Positions 38,162 to 46,818 of a DNA stretch of 64,000 nt are shown here, in pieces. Origin of the DNA: Rubidibacter lacunae KORDI 51-2 (lineage in GTDB: Bacteria; Cyanobacteriota; Cyanobacteriia; Cyanobacteriales; Rubidibacteraceae); NCBI RefSeq assembly GCF_000473895.1, contig NZ_ASSJ01000017.1, positions 62,001-126,000 on the forward strand. The letters are read 5' to 3'. The stretch's first letter is position 1; every line of letters begins with the position of its first letter. Made by a program: the position numbers and the translations under genes. Under the pieces are notes generated by a model that saw only the letters and a program-made list of their open reading frames with translations, searched no databases and was not told the DNA's origin.

Positions 38162-38793
38162 CACTGCAATTTGTGTTGGAGCTCGGCAATAAATTTCAGT
38201 CCACTCCACAGCGAGCTAAGCAATCGCCATACCGAAGTCAACTGTGATGCTGCTCTACACTCTGCATCGAGGGCGTTTATGCGTTCAGCCCAGGTAAGGA
38301 CTGAACGACATACAAAAGAGCATTGAGCTAGAAAGAAGCATTGAGCTTTAGGCACCCCTGCGCTTGGGCTTGCCACTGACTGCTGGATATGGCCGCCGAT
38401 CCGGTTGCTTCTATGCCTTACTGCGCTATGTCAAAATAACGAACTCGACATCTAGCATAATTCCTTCAGCAAGATATAGCTGGACGGGAGTAATTCTCGT
38501 TTCATGCTGATTAGAAATATCCAAATTTACTGGGAGAACCGTGGTTTTAACTTCGATCCACACTACGAAAACTTTAAAAACACGATGAATTGGAAACAAT
38601 GCCAAATCGAGCTAAGATAATTCTAAATTCACGATCGGTGTTGGGAGGCTATTTAAAAGGGGTCCAGCCGGGCATCAAACCCCCAGAGTAACTCGCAGAA
38701 AATCCCACAAAATCCTAATTTCTCGTCGCGAAGCCTATGCCCAATTTCGCGCAGCTCGACTTTTCAAACGGCTTCTAAGGAGAAACATTCATA
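38162..38793. other. Intergenic region before the glycosyltransferase gene
   Basis: About 630 bases; AT content rises toward the next gene. It contains two direct copies of AGCATTGAGCT near 38320-38345. No gene seen. Confidence 0.45.
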
Positions 38794-40389
38794 ATGAATC
38801 CAAATCGCATCCGCAAACTCATTTTGGGAACGCAGTTCTCTTATATCGACTTTATCATTCCTTTACTCCTAGCTGGGTCAATTCTACTGTTGGCACCGAT
38901 AGCAGCAGATTGTGAATTCAACACCGATGAAGGCATCAACTTAATGAAGGCAGTGTTATATGGACAAGGTTTTGCACTCTATCAAGATATTTGGAACGAC
39001 CAACCCCCAGTTTTTACAATCGCCCTGTCATTCTGGATGTCACTGTTCGGAAATACCCTTGTCAGCGCGCGGCTGATGACGTGGGCACTCAGTTTCTTAT
39101 CGATCTTTTCTTTTTATCAATTAATACGACTGCAATTCGGTCGGATGTCTGCATTTTTTGGCGCATTATTTCTGATAAATTCATATCAATTTGTTGATTT
39201 AAGTGTCTCGGTTATGATCGGACTGCCGGCCATTGCCCTGATGTTGTTCGTGGTTTATTTACTTGTTTCAAGTCACTCTGCGTTTACACACAAAGGTCAG
39301 CAAACTAGAAGGCTGGCTGCTGGTTTCGTGTTGGCACTTTCTCTTCAGACGAAGCTATTTGTATCTTTCCTGATGCCAATTATTCTTATTTTAGTACTTC
39401 CACTTGGGAGGAACTTCCGAATCCAGGTAGACAGAAAGTCACTATCGCAGCTGTTGCAATTTTTCTTGCTAGTACTCTCGACTTACATATTTATCAGCTT
39501 GACCTCTCAATCGCTCAATAGCTACGATCAGCTAGTAGCAACACACGTTTCTGCACGAGAGGTTCTTGGGTATCAACATAAAACGCTTTTCTTTATGCTC
39601 CGCAAGGGATGGTTGAATGATTACTATTTATATATTCTTGCCGGATTAGGGTGTTTTTTCGCCGTTCGTTCGTGGAAGCTATTTACGTTAGTTCCTATCG
39701 TTTGGATCCTAGGCTTCCTAGTTACTTTCTACAATCATTATCCCGTTCGATTGCATTACTACACGTTACTTGCAATCCCGATGTCTTGGCTGGCGGCAAT
39801 GGCAGTTTATCATTCAACCGTCATGATTTCGAACTACATCGCAAATAGATTTGCAGCCAGCAATAATGACAGAAGTACAATCGTGACATCTAAATCGGAC
39901 CGGCTTTATGGATACTTGTTCAATGTTCTAGCGTCCCTTACTGTTTTGCTGACAATTTATAGCATATCACTCGAAATTCACCGTTCAGTTGTTTATCAAC
40001 ACTCGTTCTGCGAACAACCAATAGATGCAGAAATTGTTTCCCGTCTTCGGGAATACCCGAAGGGTGTAGATCGGAGTTGGCTTCTCACAGATCGACCGAT
40101 CTATGCTTTCTACGCAGGATTATTGCTACCACCAGAAACAGCTGTTTTTTCTCAGAAACGTATCTCAGTCGGCTCTCTTGACAGCAAAGAAATCATAAGA
40201 ATATTAGAAGAATACAAGCCAGAACAAGTGTTGATTGGGCGCTTCAAAGAGCTACTTTTAAATGACTACTATTTCCAGAAATATCTCCAGGATAATTACT
40301 TAAAAACCCCAATCGGAGAGGAGCTAGAGTACTATACTAGAGTCGATCGACGATCGGATCGAGGAATTCGTAATGAGCGGTACTTGTAA
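38794..40389 (+). CDS. GT39-type (ArnT/PMT-like) membrane glycosyltransferase
   Basis: Probably transfers a sugar from a lipid-phosphate donor to an acceptor on the outer side of the plasma membrane. The 531-residue product has about 10-12 membrane segments. The first outer loop has the acidic motif CEFNTDEGINLMKAVLYGQG and YQDIWNDQPPVFTI, typical of GT-C fold enzymes of family 39/83. A soluble C-terminal part follows (about residues 420-531). The ATG at 38794 has AAGGAGAA upstream at good spacing. The gene is clearly AT-richer than its neighbours and stands alone, so it was probably acquired. The substrate is not readable. Confidence 0.85.
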   Translation: MNPNRIRKLILGTQFSYIDFIIPLLLAGSILLLAPIAADCEFNTDEGINLMKAVLYGQGFALYQDIWNDQPPVFTIALSFWMSLFGNTLVSARLMTWALSFLSIFSFYQLIRLQFGRMSAFFGALFLINSYQFVDLSVSVMIGLPAIALMLFVVYLLVSSHSAFTHKGQQTRRLAAGFVLALSLQTKLFVSFLMPIILILVLPLGRNFRIQVDRKSLSQLLQFFLLVLSTYIFISLTSQSLNSYDQLVATHVSAREVLGYQHKTLFFMLRKGWLNDYYLYILAGLGCFFAVRSWKLFTLVPIVWILGFLVTFYNHYPVRLHYYTLLAIPMSWLAAMAVYHSTVMISNYIANRFAASNNDRSTIVTSKSDRLYGYLFNVLASLTVLLTIYSISLEIHRSVVYQHSFCEQPIDAEIVSRLREYPKGVDRSWLLTDRPIYAFYAGLLLPPETAVFSQKRISVGSLDSKEIIRILEEYKPEQVLIGRFKELLLNDYYFQKYLQDNYLKTPIGEELEYYTRVDRRSDRGIRNERYL

Positions 40390-41172
40390 GCGGCACGGAT
40401 AGTAGTTCTTCGACTCAGTCGATGCGGAGGCTGTCGAAATATTTTTTGAACATGTTATTTTTAGTTCATTTAATTTTGCCGTCTCTTTTGCAGGGTTGAG
40501 AGTGGGAGAATTGTCACCGATCTCGGTTTCGTTGCCGCTGTCTTTGCAATGTATGGGGTTGATGGCAACTAAGTTTAGTGGCAGTTTGACTCTGGGTCGT
40601 CCACCTATGAAGCATTCGAGGTGTGCCTCTGACGCCGCATTTAGAACCTGTTCCCTTAGACAGGCGCGCTCTTGATACATCCTCCCTTTGCATCACGGTA
40701 GACTCGAACCCAGGGCCCTGACCCTTCAGACCTAAAGTTACTCTTTGATATAGCAACCGAGAGTTACCTTAAAACGTAAGTTGACCTAATAGTTGGAGAT
40801 CCATCAGTGCCTTTCGTCTGAGATAAATGTCAGTTGAAAGGTTTAACGCAAATGCTCTCCGCATTGGCTGGACTGGAGTCTGAGCGTCAGTCCGCTTAAG
40901 GGTCGACGAGATGGCTGAGCTGTCGGCACCGAGGATACATGGTGACTTTGCCGACCGAGATTAGGGGAGTTACCAACCGCCTATTTTCGGGTGCTTCATC
41001 CGTTGAACCTGGATCTTCTCTGGAGCACCATCTGCCTCTGGGTGACATGAAAAACATTCGCTTGTTAATTTCCTGGCCATCTCCTTAATCTCTTGGCCCT
41101 CTCCTTGCTTATGAAGGAGAGGGCGGGAGTGAGGTTGGCAGCAAGCGATCGCGCCCTGCAACCGAAGCGTGC
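40390..41172. other. Intergenic region between convergent glycosyltransferase gene and pgk
   Basis: About 780 bases. No intact gene or RNA recognised. It includes the stem-loop at 41096-41124. Confidence 0.45.
41096..41124 (-). terminator. 11-bp stem-loop downstream of pgk
   Basis: GCCCTCTCCTT, a 7-base loop and AAGGAGAGGGC, lying 49 bases after the pgk stop. No U-tract, so a terminator role is likely but not certain. Confidence 0.6.
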
Positions 41173-42378
41173 TTATACTTCGTCGAGAGCGACGATGCCG
41201 GGCAGTTCCTTGCCTTCGAGCAGCTCCAAACTGGCGCCGCCGCCAGTGGAGATGTGGCTCATCTTGTCCGCTACGCCGACTTTCTCGACTGCTGCAACCG
41301 AGTCGCCGCCGCCGATGATCGTCGTTACGCCCTGGCCGGTGAGCTCGGACAACGTGCGGGCGATCGCCTCCGTACCCTTTGCAAACCGATCGAACTCGAA
41401 CACGCCCATCGGTCCGTTCCAAATGACAGCTTTGCAGTCGGCAAGCCCGGCTTGGAACGCCTCGATCGAGGCGGGACCGATATCTAGACCCATCCAGCCA
41501 TCAGGGATATTTTCGACCGCAACGGTTTTGGCGTTGGCATCGGCAGAAAAGTTATCGGAGATCGCCACATCCGTCGGCAGCAGCAGCGCGACGCCGCGCT
41601 CCTTGGCTTTGATTTCCAAAGACTTGGCGAGTTCGAGCTTGTCTTCCTCAACCAAAGACTTGCCGACGCTAATGCCGCGAGCTTTGTAAAAGGTGAAGAT
41701 CATGCCGCCGCCGAGCAGCAGTTTGTCTACTTTATCCAACAGCGTTTCGATAACGCCGATTTTGCTAGACACCTTGGAGCCACCGACGATCGCCGCCAGC
41801 GGACGCTGAGGATCGTCGATTGCACCTTTGAGGAACGTCAGCTCTTTTTCGATCAGATAGCCGCCGACACTGGGGCTGAGATATTGGGTGACACCTTCAG
41901 TAGAGGCGTGAGCCCGGTGTGCTGTTCCAAAGGCATCGTTTACGTATACGTCTGCGTTGGCTGCCAGTTGCTTGGCAAACTCGGGATCGTTGGCTTCCTC
42001 TTCATTGTGGAAGCGGAGGTTCTCCAGCAGCGCTACCTGCCCGTTTTGAAGCGCGCCCACTTTTGCTGCCACGTCGGCACCAATGCAGTCGTCACACTTG
42101 ACCACGTCTTGACCGAGCAATTCGCTCAAGCGAACGGCTACGGGCGTCAGGCGCAGATCTTCCTTGACCTTGCCCTTGGGACGGCCCATGTGGCTGCACA
42201 AAATGACCTTAGCTTGCTTTTTGATCAGGTCTTGAATCGTCGGCAGAGCGGCGCGGATGCGCGTATCGTCAGCGATCTTACCGGTGTCGTCAGTAGGGAC
42301 GTTGAAATCGACCCGAACGAGCACGCGCTTGCCCGCCAAGTCCGATTCGGTTAAGTTTGCTAGCGTTTTCTTAGCCAC
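41173..42378 (-). CDS. pgk: Phosphoglycerate kinase
   Basis: Interconverts 1,3-bisphosphoglycerate and 3-phosphoglycerate; in cyanobacteria it serves both the Calvin cycle and glycolysis. The 401-residue product is of standard length with [80 protein letters not shown] and the C-terminal nucleotide motif [13 protein letters not shown]. The start is ATG 42378. It stands alone on the minus strand with a stem-loop downstream. The reading is unambiguous. Confidence 0.98.
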   Translation of the reverse strand: MAKKTLANLTESDLAGKRVLVRVDFNVPTDDTGKIADDTRIRAALPTIQDLIKKQAKVILCSHMGRPKGKVKEDLRLTPVAVRLSELLGQDVVKCDDCIGADVAAKVGALQNGQVALLENLRFHNEEEANDPEFAKQLAANADVYVNDAFGTAHRAHASTEGVTQYLSPSVGGYLIEKELTFLKGAIDDPQRPLAAIVGGSKVSSKIGVIETLLDKVDKLLLGGGMIFTFYKARGISVGKSLVEEDKLELAKSLEIKAKERGVALLLPTDVAISDNFSADANAKTVAVENIPDGWMGLDIGPASIEAFQAGLADCKAVIWNGPMGVFEFDRFAKGTEAIARTLSELTGQGVTTIIGGGDSVAAVEKVGVADKMSHISTGGGASLELLEGKELPGIVALDEV

Positions 42379-42594
42379 AGCCTAGTTTCCTCCGCGTTGC
42401 GTCTGCTCGTGCCCGAGTGCCCCCGATCGCCTGCCAACACCCCGCGGTCGGGTGGTCTCGAAACGGGCAGTCGGCTGCAGATGCGATTCGGGATCGGACT
42501 CTGCCGATTGTACCGTCGCACGGCCCGCCGGGGATCCCCGTCCCGAGGCGATCGCGTTTGTCTACTCCCTCGACCAATGCTGTCGCGGGAAATG

Positions 42595-43308
42595 CTAGCG
42601 AGCGTAGGAATTGCGAGCCGAGCGGCGGCGGCGGGCGGCCCGCCGTGTATCGCGCGGGGGAAACTCTTCCGCAAGATCTGCACTCACTTGCTCGAACGAG
42701 AGATGCTGCAGCTGCGGGTAATCGCCCACCCACAGGGGGATTTCAGGCAAATAAACATCGGTGTGCTTGACAATGCGGCTGAGATCGGATCGCGAAGACA
42801 GCAGTAACATTTCAGCATCCTGACCGCGCCGGATGAGCTTGTGCTCGCGACGCAAAGGAGCTTGAAGTTGAGTTGAAAATCCGGACTCGTCGCCGACTTC
42901 GAGGTTGATACAGCGTTCGCGGTTCTCGACGATGACGAGATTGCCTTGTTCGTCGACGGTTTCCTCAACGCCAATCAACTCCTCCGTCACGAACGCATCC
43001 ATAACGCGCCCGCGCCAGAAACCGCAATACGGTATCCGCCGAAATTCGGAATTACGCCACGTTGCTTGTGCGACTGGTGCCCACAGCCAGTAGAGCCCGG
43101 CTACAAAAATAAAAATCGACAGCGCGCCGTCCCCACCGGGTTCGAACATAACCTTCCCAACTATCAGCAGGATCAATACCGTTACGAAGGCAATCAACAG
43201 ACGACGCAATAAATCCGTCCAATCGCCCCAGTAGTGGCGGTACTGCACGGCAGTTGCCGTTAGCGGAACGAGTTCCTCAAATTTGGCACGGGTCAGCGGT
43301 ACGAGCAT
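42595..43308 (-). CDS. Conserved cyanobacterial membrane protein, unknown function
   Basis: A 237-residue protein that I recognise only as a type common in cyanobacteria, sometimes labelled phosphate ABC permease without good reason. It starts MLVPLTRAKFEELVPLTATA. Two membrane helices lie at about residues 35-55 and 63-82 (LLIAFVTVLILLIVGKVMF, ALSIFIFVAGLYWLWAPVA), followed by a soluble domain with the repeated pattern GRVMDAFVTEELIGVEETVD and INLEVGDESGFSTQLQAPLR. The tail is very rich in arginine (DTRRAARRRRSARNSYAR). ATG 43308 is chosen over an upstream alternative because the conserved sequence starts there. The phosphate permease label is not supported, since the permease loop motif is absent. 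Confidence 0.8.
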   Translation of the reverse strand: MLVPLTRAKFEELVPLTATAVQYRHYWGDWTDLLRRLLIAFVTVLILLIVGKVMFEPGGDGALSIFIFVAGLYWLWAPVAQATWRNSEFRRIPYCGFWRGRVMDAFVTEELIGVEETVDEQGNLVIVENRERCINLEVGDESGFSTQLQAPLRREHKLIRRGQDAEMLLLSSRSDLSRIVKHTDVYLPEIPLWVGDYPQLQHLSFEQVSADLAEEFPPRDTRRAARRRRSARNSYAR

Positions 43309-43513
43309 GAGCGGCACTGGGCGGCTGGGCGGACAAAGGGCGAACAAGCGATCGCGGGACGGTAGTCCTCAAAATCAAACTCAGTATCTGGTATGGCGGT
43401 CGTTGCGAAGGTTGCAGTAACGCGCGGGATTTGCGCGGGTAGCAACAAATGTGGCAATTGCAACACCCGAAAACCCGAACGGAAGGGTCGTTCGGGTTAG
43501 TTCCTGGAGTTGC

Positions 43514-44341
43514 TCAAAGCAACTTCTCGAGGCCGTAGACGAGTGACTTTAGCTCCGTAACCTTGCGAATCGATAGCAATACCCCGGGCATGAAGGCCGC
43601 ACGATCGGTCGTGTCGTGACGTAAGGTATAAATTTGTCCCGGTGCCCCGATGATGATTTCTTGATGGGCAATCAATCCGGGCAAGCGTACGCTGTGGAGC
43701 CGCACGTTGTCGCCAGCGAGCGCCCCGCGAGCGCCGGGTAGAATTTCGCGTTCGTTGACGACAGAGGGATTGTAGGTCTTTCCAAAACCAGAGAGCATTT
43801 GTGCGGTTTTGATCGCCGTTCCGCTCGGCGCGTCGGCTTTGCGATCGTGGTGCAGCTCGACGATCTCGATATGATCGAAATAACATGCGGCGCGGACTGC
43901 AGCTTCCTGCATTAAAACAACGCCGATGGAGAAGTTCGGAGCCACGATCGCGCCCGTGCTGGCTTTCTCGGCAAAGTCGCTGAGTTCGGACAACTGCTCG
44001 TCGCTCAGGCCGGTTGTACCGACGACCGGACGGACGCCATAGGCAAGGGCAGCACGGACATTTTCAAAAACGCCGTCGGGGTGAGTGAAATCCACCATCA
44101 CGCCTTGGATCGGCTGCTGTGTTGCCAGCACGAGCGTGCCTTGCAAGTCGTTCAAGATCGGCACTTCAAGCGGACCGCAACCTGCTACTTCACCTGAATC
44201 CTGCCCGAGAACACTGGGTGCGAGATCCACCGCCCCCACTAACATCATGTCCTCGGCCTGGGCGATCGCCTTGACGACTTCGCGCCCCATCTTGCCGGCC
44301 GCGCCGTTGACGACGACGGGAATCGGCGATCGATCGCTCAT
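43514..44341 (-). CDS. dapB: 4-hydroxy-tetrahydrodipicolinate reductase
   Basis: The NAD(P)H-dependent step of the lysine and diaminopimelate pathway, needed also for peptidoglycan. The 275-residue product has the N-terminal dinucleotide motif [62 protein letters not shown] and the catalytic region [20 protein letters not shown] with the active-site His pair and Lys. ATG 44341 matches the family start; the frame is open 26 codons further upstream. Monocistronic. Confidence 0.96.
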   Translation of the reverse strand: MSDRSPIPVVVNGAAGKMGREVVKAIAQAEDMMLVGAVDLAPSVLGQDSGEVAGCGPLEVPILNDLQGTLVLATQQPIQGVMVDFTHPDGVFENVRAALAYGVRPVVGTTGLSDEQLSELSDFAEKASTGAIVAPNFSIGVVLMQEAAVRAACYFDHIEIVELHHDRKADAPSGTAIKTAQMLSGFGKTYNPSVVNEREILPGARGALAGDNVRLHSVRLPGLIAHQEIIIGAPGQIYTLRHDTTDRAAFMPGVLLSIRKVTELKSLVYGLEKLL

Positions 44342-44754
44342 GGATAGCCTCTCTAGATACACACCTAAGGGTATTTTGGAGCATTCTGACACACCCCAGA
44401 TGGCGATCGCCACGCGCAAGAACGCCGTTGTCCCGTATCTTCGGATGCAGTAAGGAACTGGGTTGGCGCTCCCTTGCCGAGTTCAAAACACGGTATAAAT
44501 GTTGACCTCATGCATGCAGGCAAAACTTCATGGTTCCCCCGGTCGTGCGCCAGACACCGTCGAAAAAAAAATTGATATTCGCGTTGCCGCTTTGACGTTC
44601 GTTGGCAGTGTCTGTGGGATGGCAATTTTCACTCTGGTTGAGACAACCTCCTTCCCAGAGGCCATTGTTAGAAAAAGCGAGCTGTCTTGTCTGAATTGGC
44701 TACTGCTATAAAAGCGAGCTTACCAGCACAATGGAATGTTCGGGCAGACCAAAC
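44342..44754. other. Intergenic region between dapB and the TPR gene
   Basis: About 410 bases; no convincing gene. A 70-codon plus-strand frame with one hydrophobic stretch is present at 44499-44711 but has no clear ribosome binding site. Confidence 0.4.
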
Positions 44755-45510
44755 CTACTCAACAGAAACTTCGAGTTGCTGCTTGTCCGGAAATCTCTCG
44801 CGCAGCAATCGAATGATCTCCACCGTTTCCTCGAAGAAAATCGTGTCGCCGCGCTGCTGAAAGCGTTCAGCTGCCCGTCGAAAATCGTCCACTGCTCCGT
44901 CAATATCTCCGAGTTCGGCAAGAGCGATCCCGCGATTGTAGTAAGCCTCAGCGTAGTCCGGCTGTAGGGCGATCGCGCGATCGAAGTCCGCAAGTGCCAA
45001 ACTCATTTGCCCGAGTTCTTGATAAATCAGCCCGCGGTTGCTGTAAGCGAAAACGTCATTGACATTGCGCTCGATCGCGGCAGTGAAGTCCACAATCGCG
45101 GCTTCGGGCTGACCGAGTTGGCGGTGGACGAGCCCTCGGTTGTTATAGGCAAACACGAGTTGAGGATTGAGGTCGAGAGCGGCGTCGAAGTCGGCGAGGG
45201 CGCGTTCGAAGTCGCCCAACTCGGCGTAGGCAACACCGCGATCGAAATACGTCGCCGCGCGATCTGGCCGCAGCTCGATCGCCTGGGTCCAGGTCGCGAT
45301 TGCCGCAGAATAATCCTGCTGGTGGTAACGCTCCTGAGCCCAAACGACTAATTTGTCGGCTGAAGGTCCCGAACTCCTGTGGAGCGCCGCAACCGCAATT
45401 GCCGCAGACCCCGCCAAAACGATCAGTGCGGCAGGCAGGAGTTTATTGCGTTGCTTGCTAGATTTCTTATCTGCGGCCAGTTGATTGCCGCCCAGGCTCG
45501 CCAATCCCAT
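44755..45510 (-). CDS. TPR-repeat protein with N-terminal membrane anchor
   Basis: A 251-residue protein. After a basic start (DKKSSKQRNK) there is one hydrophobic segment (LLPAALIVLAGSAAIAVAAL, about residues 24-44), which could be a signal anchor. From about residue 54 there are four to five tetratricopeptide repeats, such as AATYFDRGVAYAELGDFERA and FAYNNRGLVHRQLGQPEAAI, which form a protein-binding superhelix. Such proteins are common in cyanobacteria in assembly of photosystems and other complexes; the partner here is unknown. ATG 45510 starts the only frame. It is not part of an obvious operon. Confidence 0.88.
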   Translation of the reverse strand: MGLASLGGNQLAADKKSSKQRNKLLPAALIVLAGSAAIAVAALHRSSGPSADKLVVWAQERYHQQDYSAAIATWTQAIELRPDRAATYFDRGVAYAELGDFERALADFDAALDLNPQLVFAYNNRGLVHRQLGQPEAAIVDFTAAIERNVNDVFAYSNRGLIYQELGQMSLALADFDRAIALQPDYAEAYYNRGIALAELGDIDGAVDDFRRAAERFQQRGDTIFFEETVEIIRLLRERFPDKQQLEVSVE

Positions 45511-46818
45511 ATCGCGCTGTTCTCAAATTCTCTCGCATGCTCCAGATAACGCCCGGCATGGAACGTCTGGAGACGGGAATCGCAACCGCCCTGGGAGCGC
45601 AGTTGCCGGTGTTGCTGCGGAGGCTGCAACTTTATAGGTGAGATCGTGCCTTAACCATTACTGCGGTGTCGCGGGCTGGGCTCGAGCGTTCTTTCTCTAG
45701 CCAGATTCTAGCGCGATTTTCTGAGGTCGCGGGCGGCGAATCCCCCATGCGGACAGGATCTCAAGCAAGGTCTCGTTGCCCTATTGAAAATCTGAGAAAT
45801 TCTGAAAATTTATTGGTACTGATATTGCCAGCGTTTTTTCGCGCGCGATCGCAGAATAGACCAACACCTTGGAGCGAGCATTCGCCAAAGGGATCGCGCG
45901 CGAACGGTCACCAAGCTGGCGCGCATTTGCGATCCTGCAGCAATTTGGAGTGAAGAGAAGCTGAGTGGGGAGGAGTGCGGAAATTACGGTGAATTTACGT
46001 TCGATTCGACATTGCCAGCATCGGAAAGGCGGCGCAATCTAGATTCACTAAGTTCGATGGGGTTCCGGCATACTCTTTTTCGCTCTCACTCCTCGAGCAC
46101 AGGCGCGCGTCCGAGTGACGCCCAGGGTGGCACTGGCTTTTGATAATTCTGCGCTGGCGAGCTTCTTGTTGGAGAACCTTGCCATTCCATTTGATACCAA
46201 TTTGCAGAATGCCTAGGACAGATTGTGTAAGCGAGCCCCGGGAGTAAAAGTTCCCGAGCTGCCATTTGTCGCAGCACTTCCTAGAGTTGGTATGAGTCAA
46301 TCCAGTTCGCCCGCCGCCGCCATTGGGAAAATCCCATCTCTTCACAATGACGCTGTGCAGATTTGATTGGTCAGCTCGCAACTAGTTGAGCGCATCCCCG
46401 ATTGGCAAGTATCTGCCGCCTGCTTGTATAAGCTGCCCTTTCTGAGTGCTGCAGCAAGTTCCCGTGCAGGCGCGCGCCCAACGCGGGAGTATGTCCAAAG
46501 GCAACTATTCAGATGTCTCACTAGGTCTCAGTGGCGTCGCGATCGAGTCACCCTTGCACTTAGGATGGCAATGCACTTTTAACTAACGGATGCTTTTCTT
46601 TAGGAAGCGGTGCCTATAGCGTTCCACGGTCCTTTCGCGAATTTCAACGTCTGTGACTCTTCTGATGAGAGTTTCCCCTCTCACCAGAGTTTCCTCGGGT
46701 CCTTGCCGCTACTTCTAGCATCCGTTACTCAAATTTATCAACTTGGTACGAGTGGCTCTGGAGCTGTGTATGCTTCCCCAGCTCATGCATTCCTCGTAAT
46801 TCTCATTAGGCGATCGCC
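45511..46818. other. 1.3-kb gene-poor region containing a MITE-like element
   Basis: No gene recognised apart from the 100-bp repeat element at 46194-46293. A 128-codon minus-strand frame (45995-46381) runs through the element and shows no recognisable domain. Confidence 0.45.
46194..46293 (-). repeat. 100-bp MITE-like element, copy 1
   Basis: It begins ATACCAA and ends TTGGTAT, with further imperfect pairing inward so that the whole can fold into a long hairpin. Read on the minus strand it aligns without gaps over all 100 bases with 57396-57495, with about 22 differences by my count. Outside the boundaries the two places are unrelated. It encodes nothing. The ends with TA just outside CCAA/TTGG would fit an IS630/Tc1-type target. 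Confidence 0.85.

Noticed and set aside
40680-40765. tRNA-like sequence on the minus strand (GGTTCGAGTC with flanking GC)
   Set aside because: The T-loop looks right but its stem does not pair, and no acceptor or anticodon arm can be formed.
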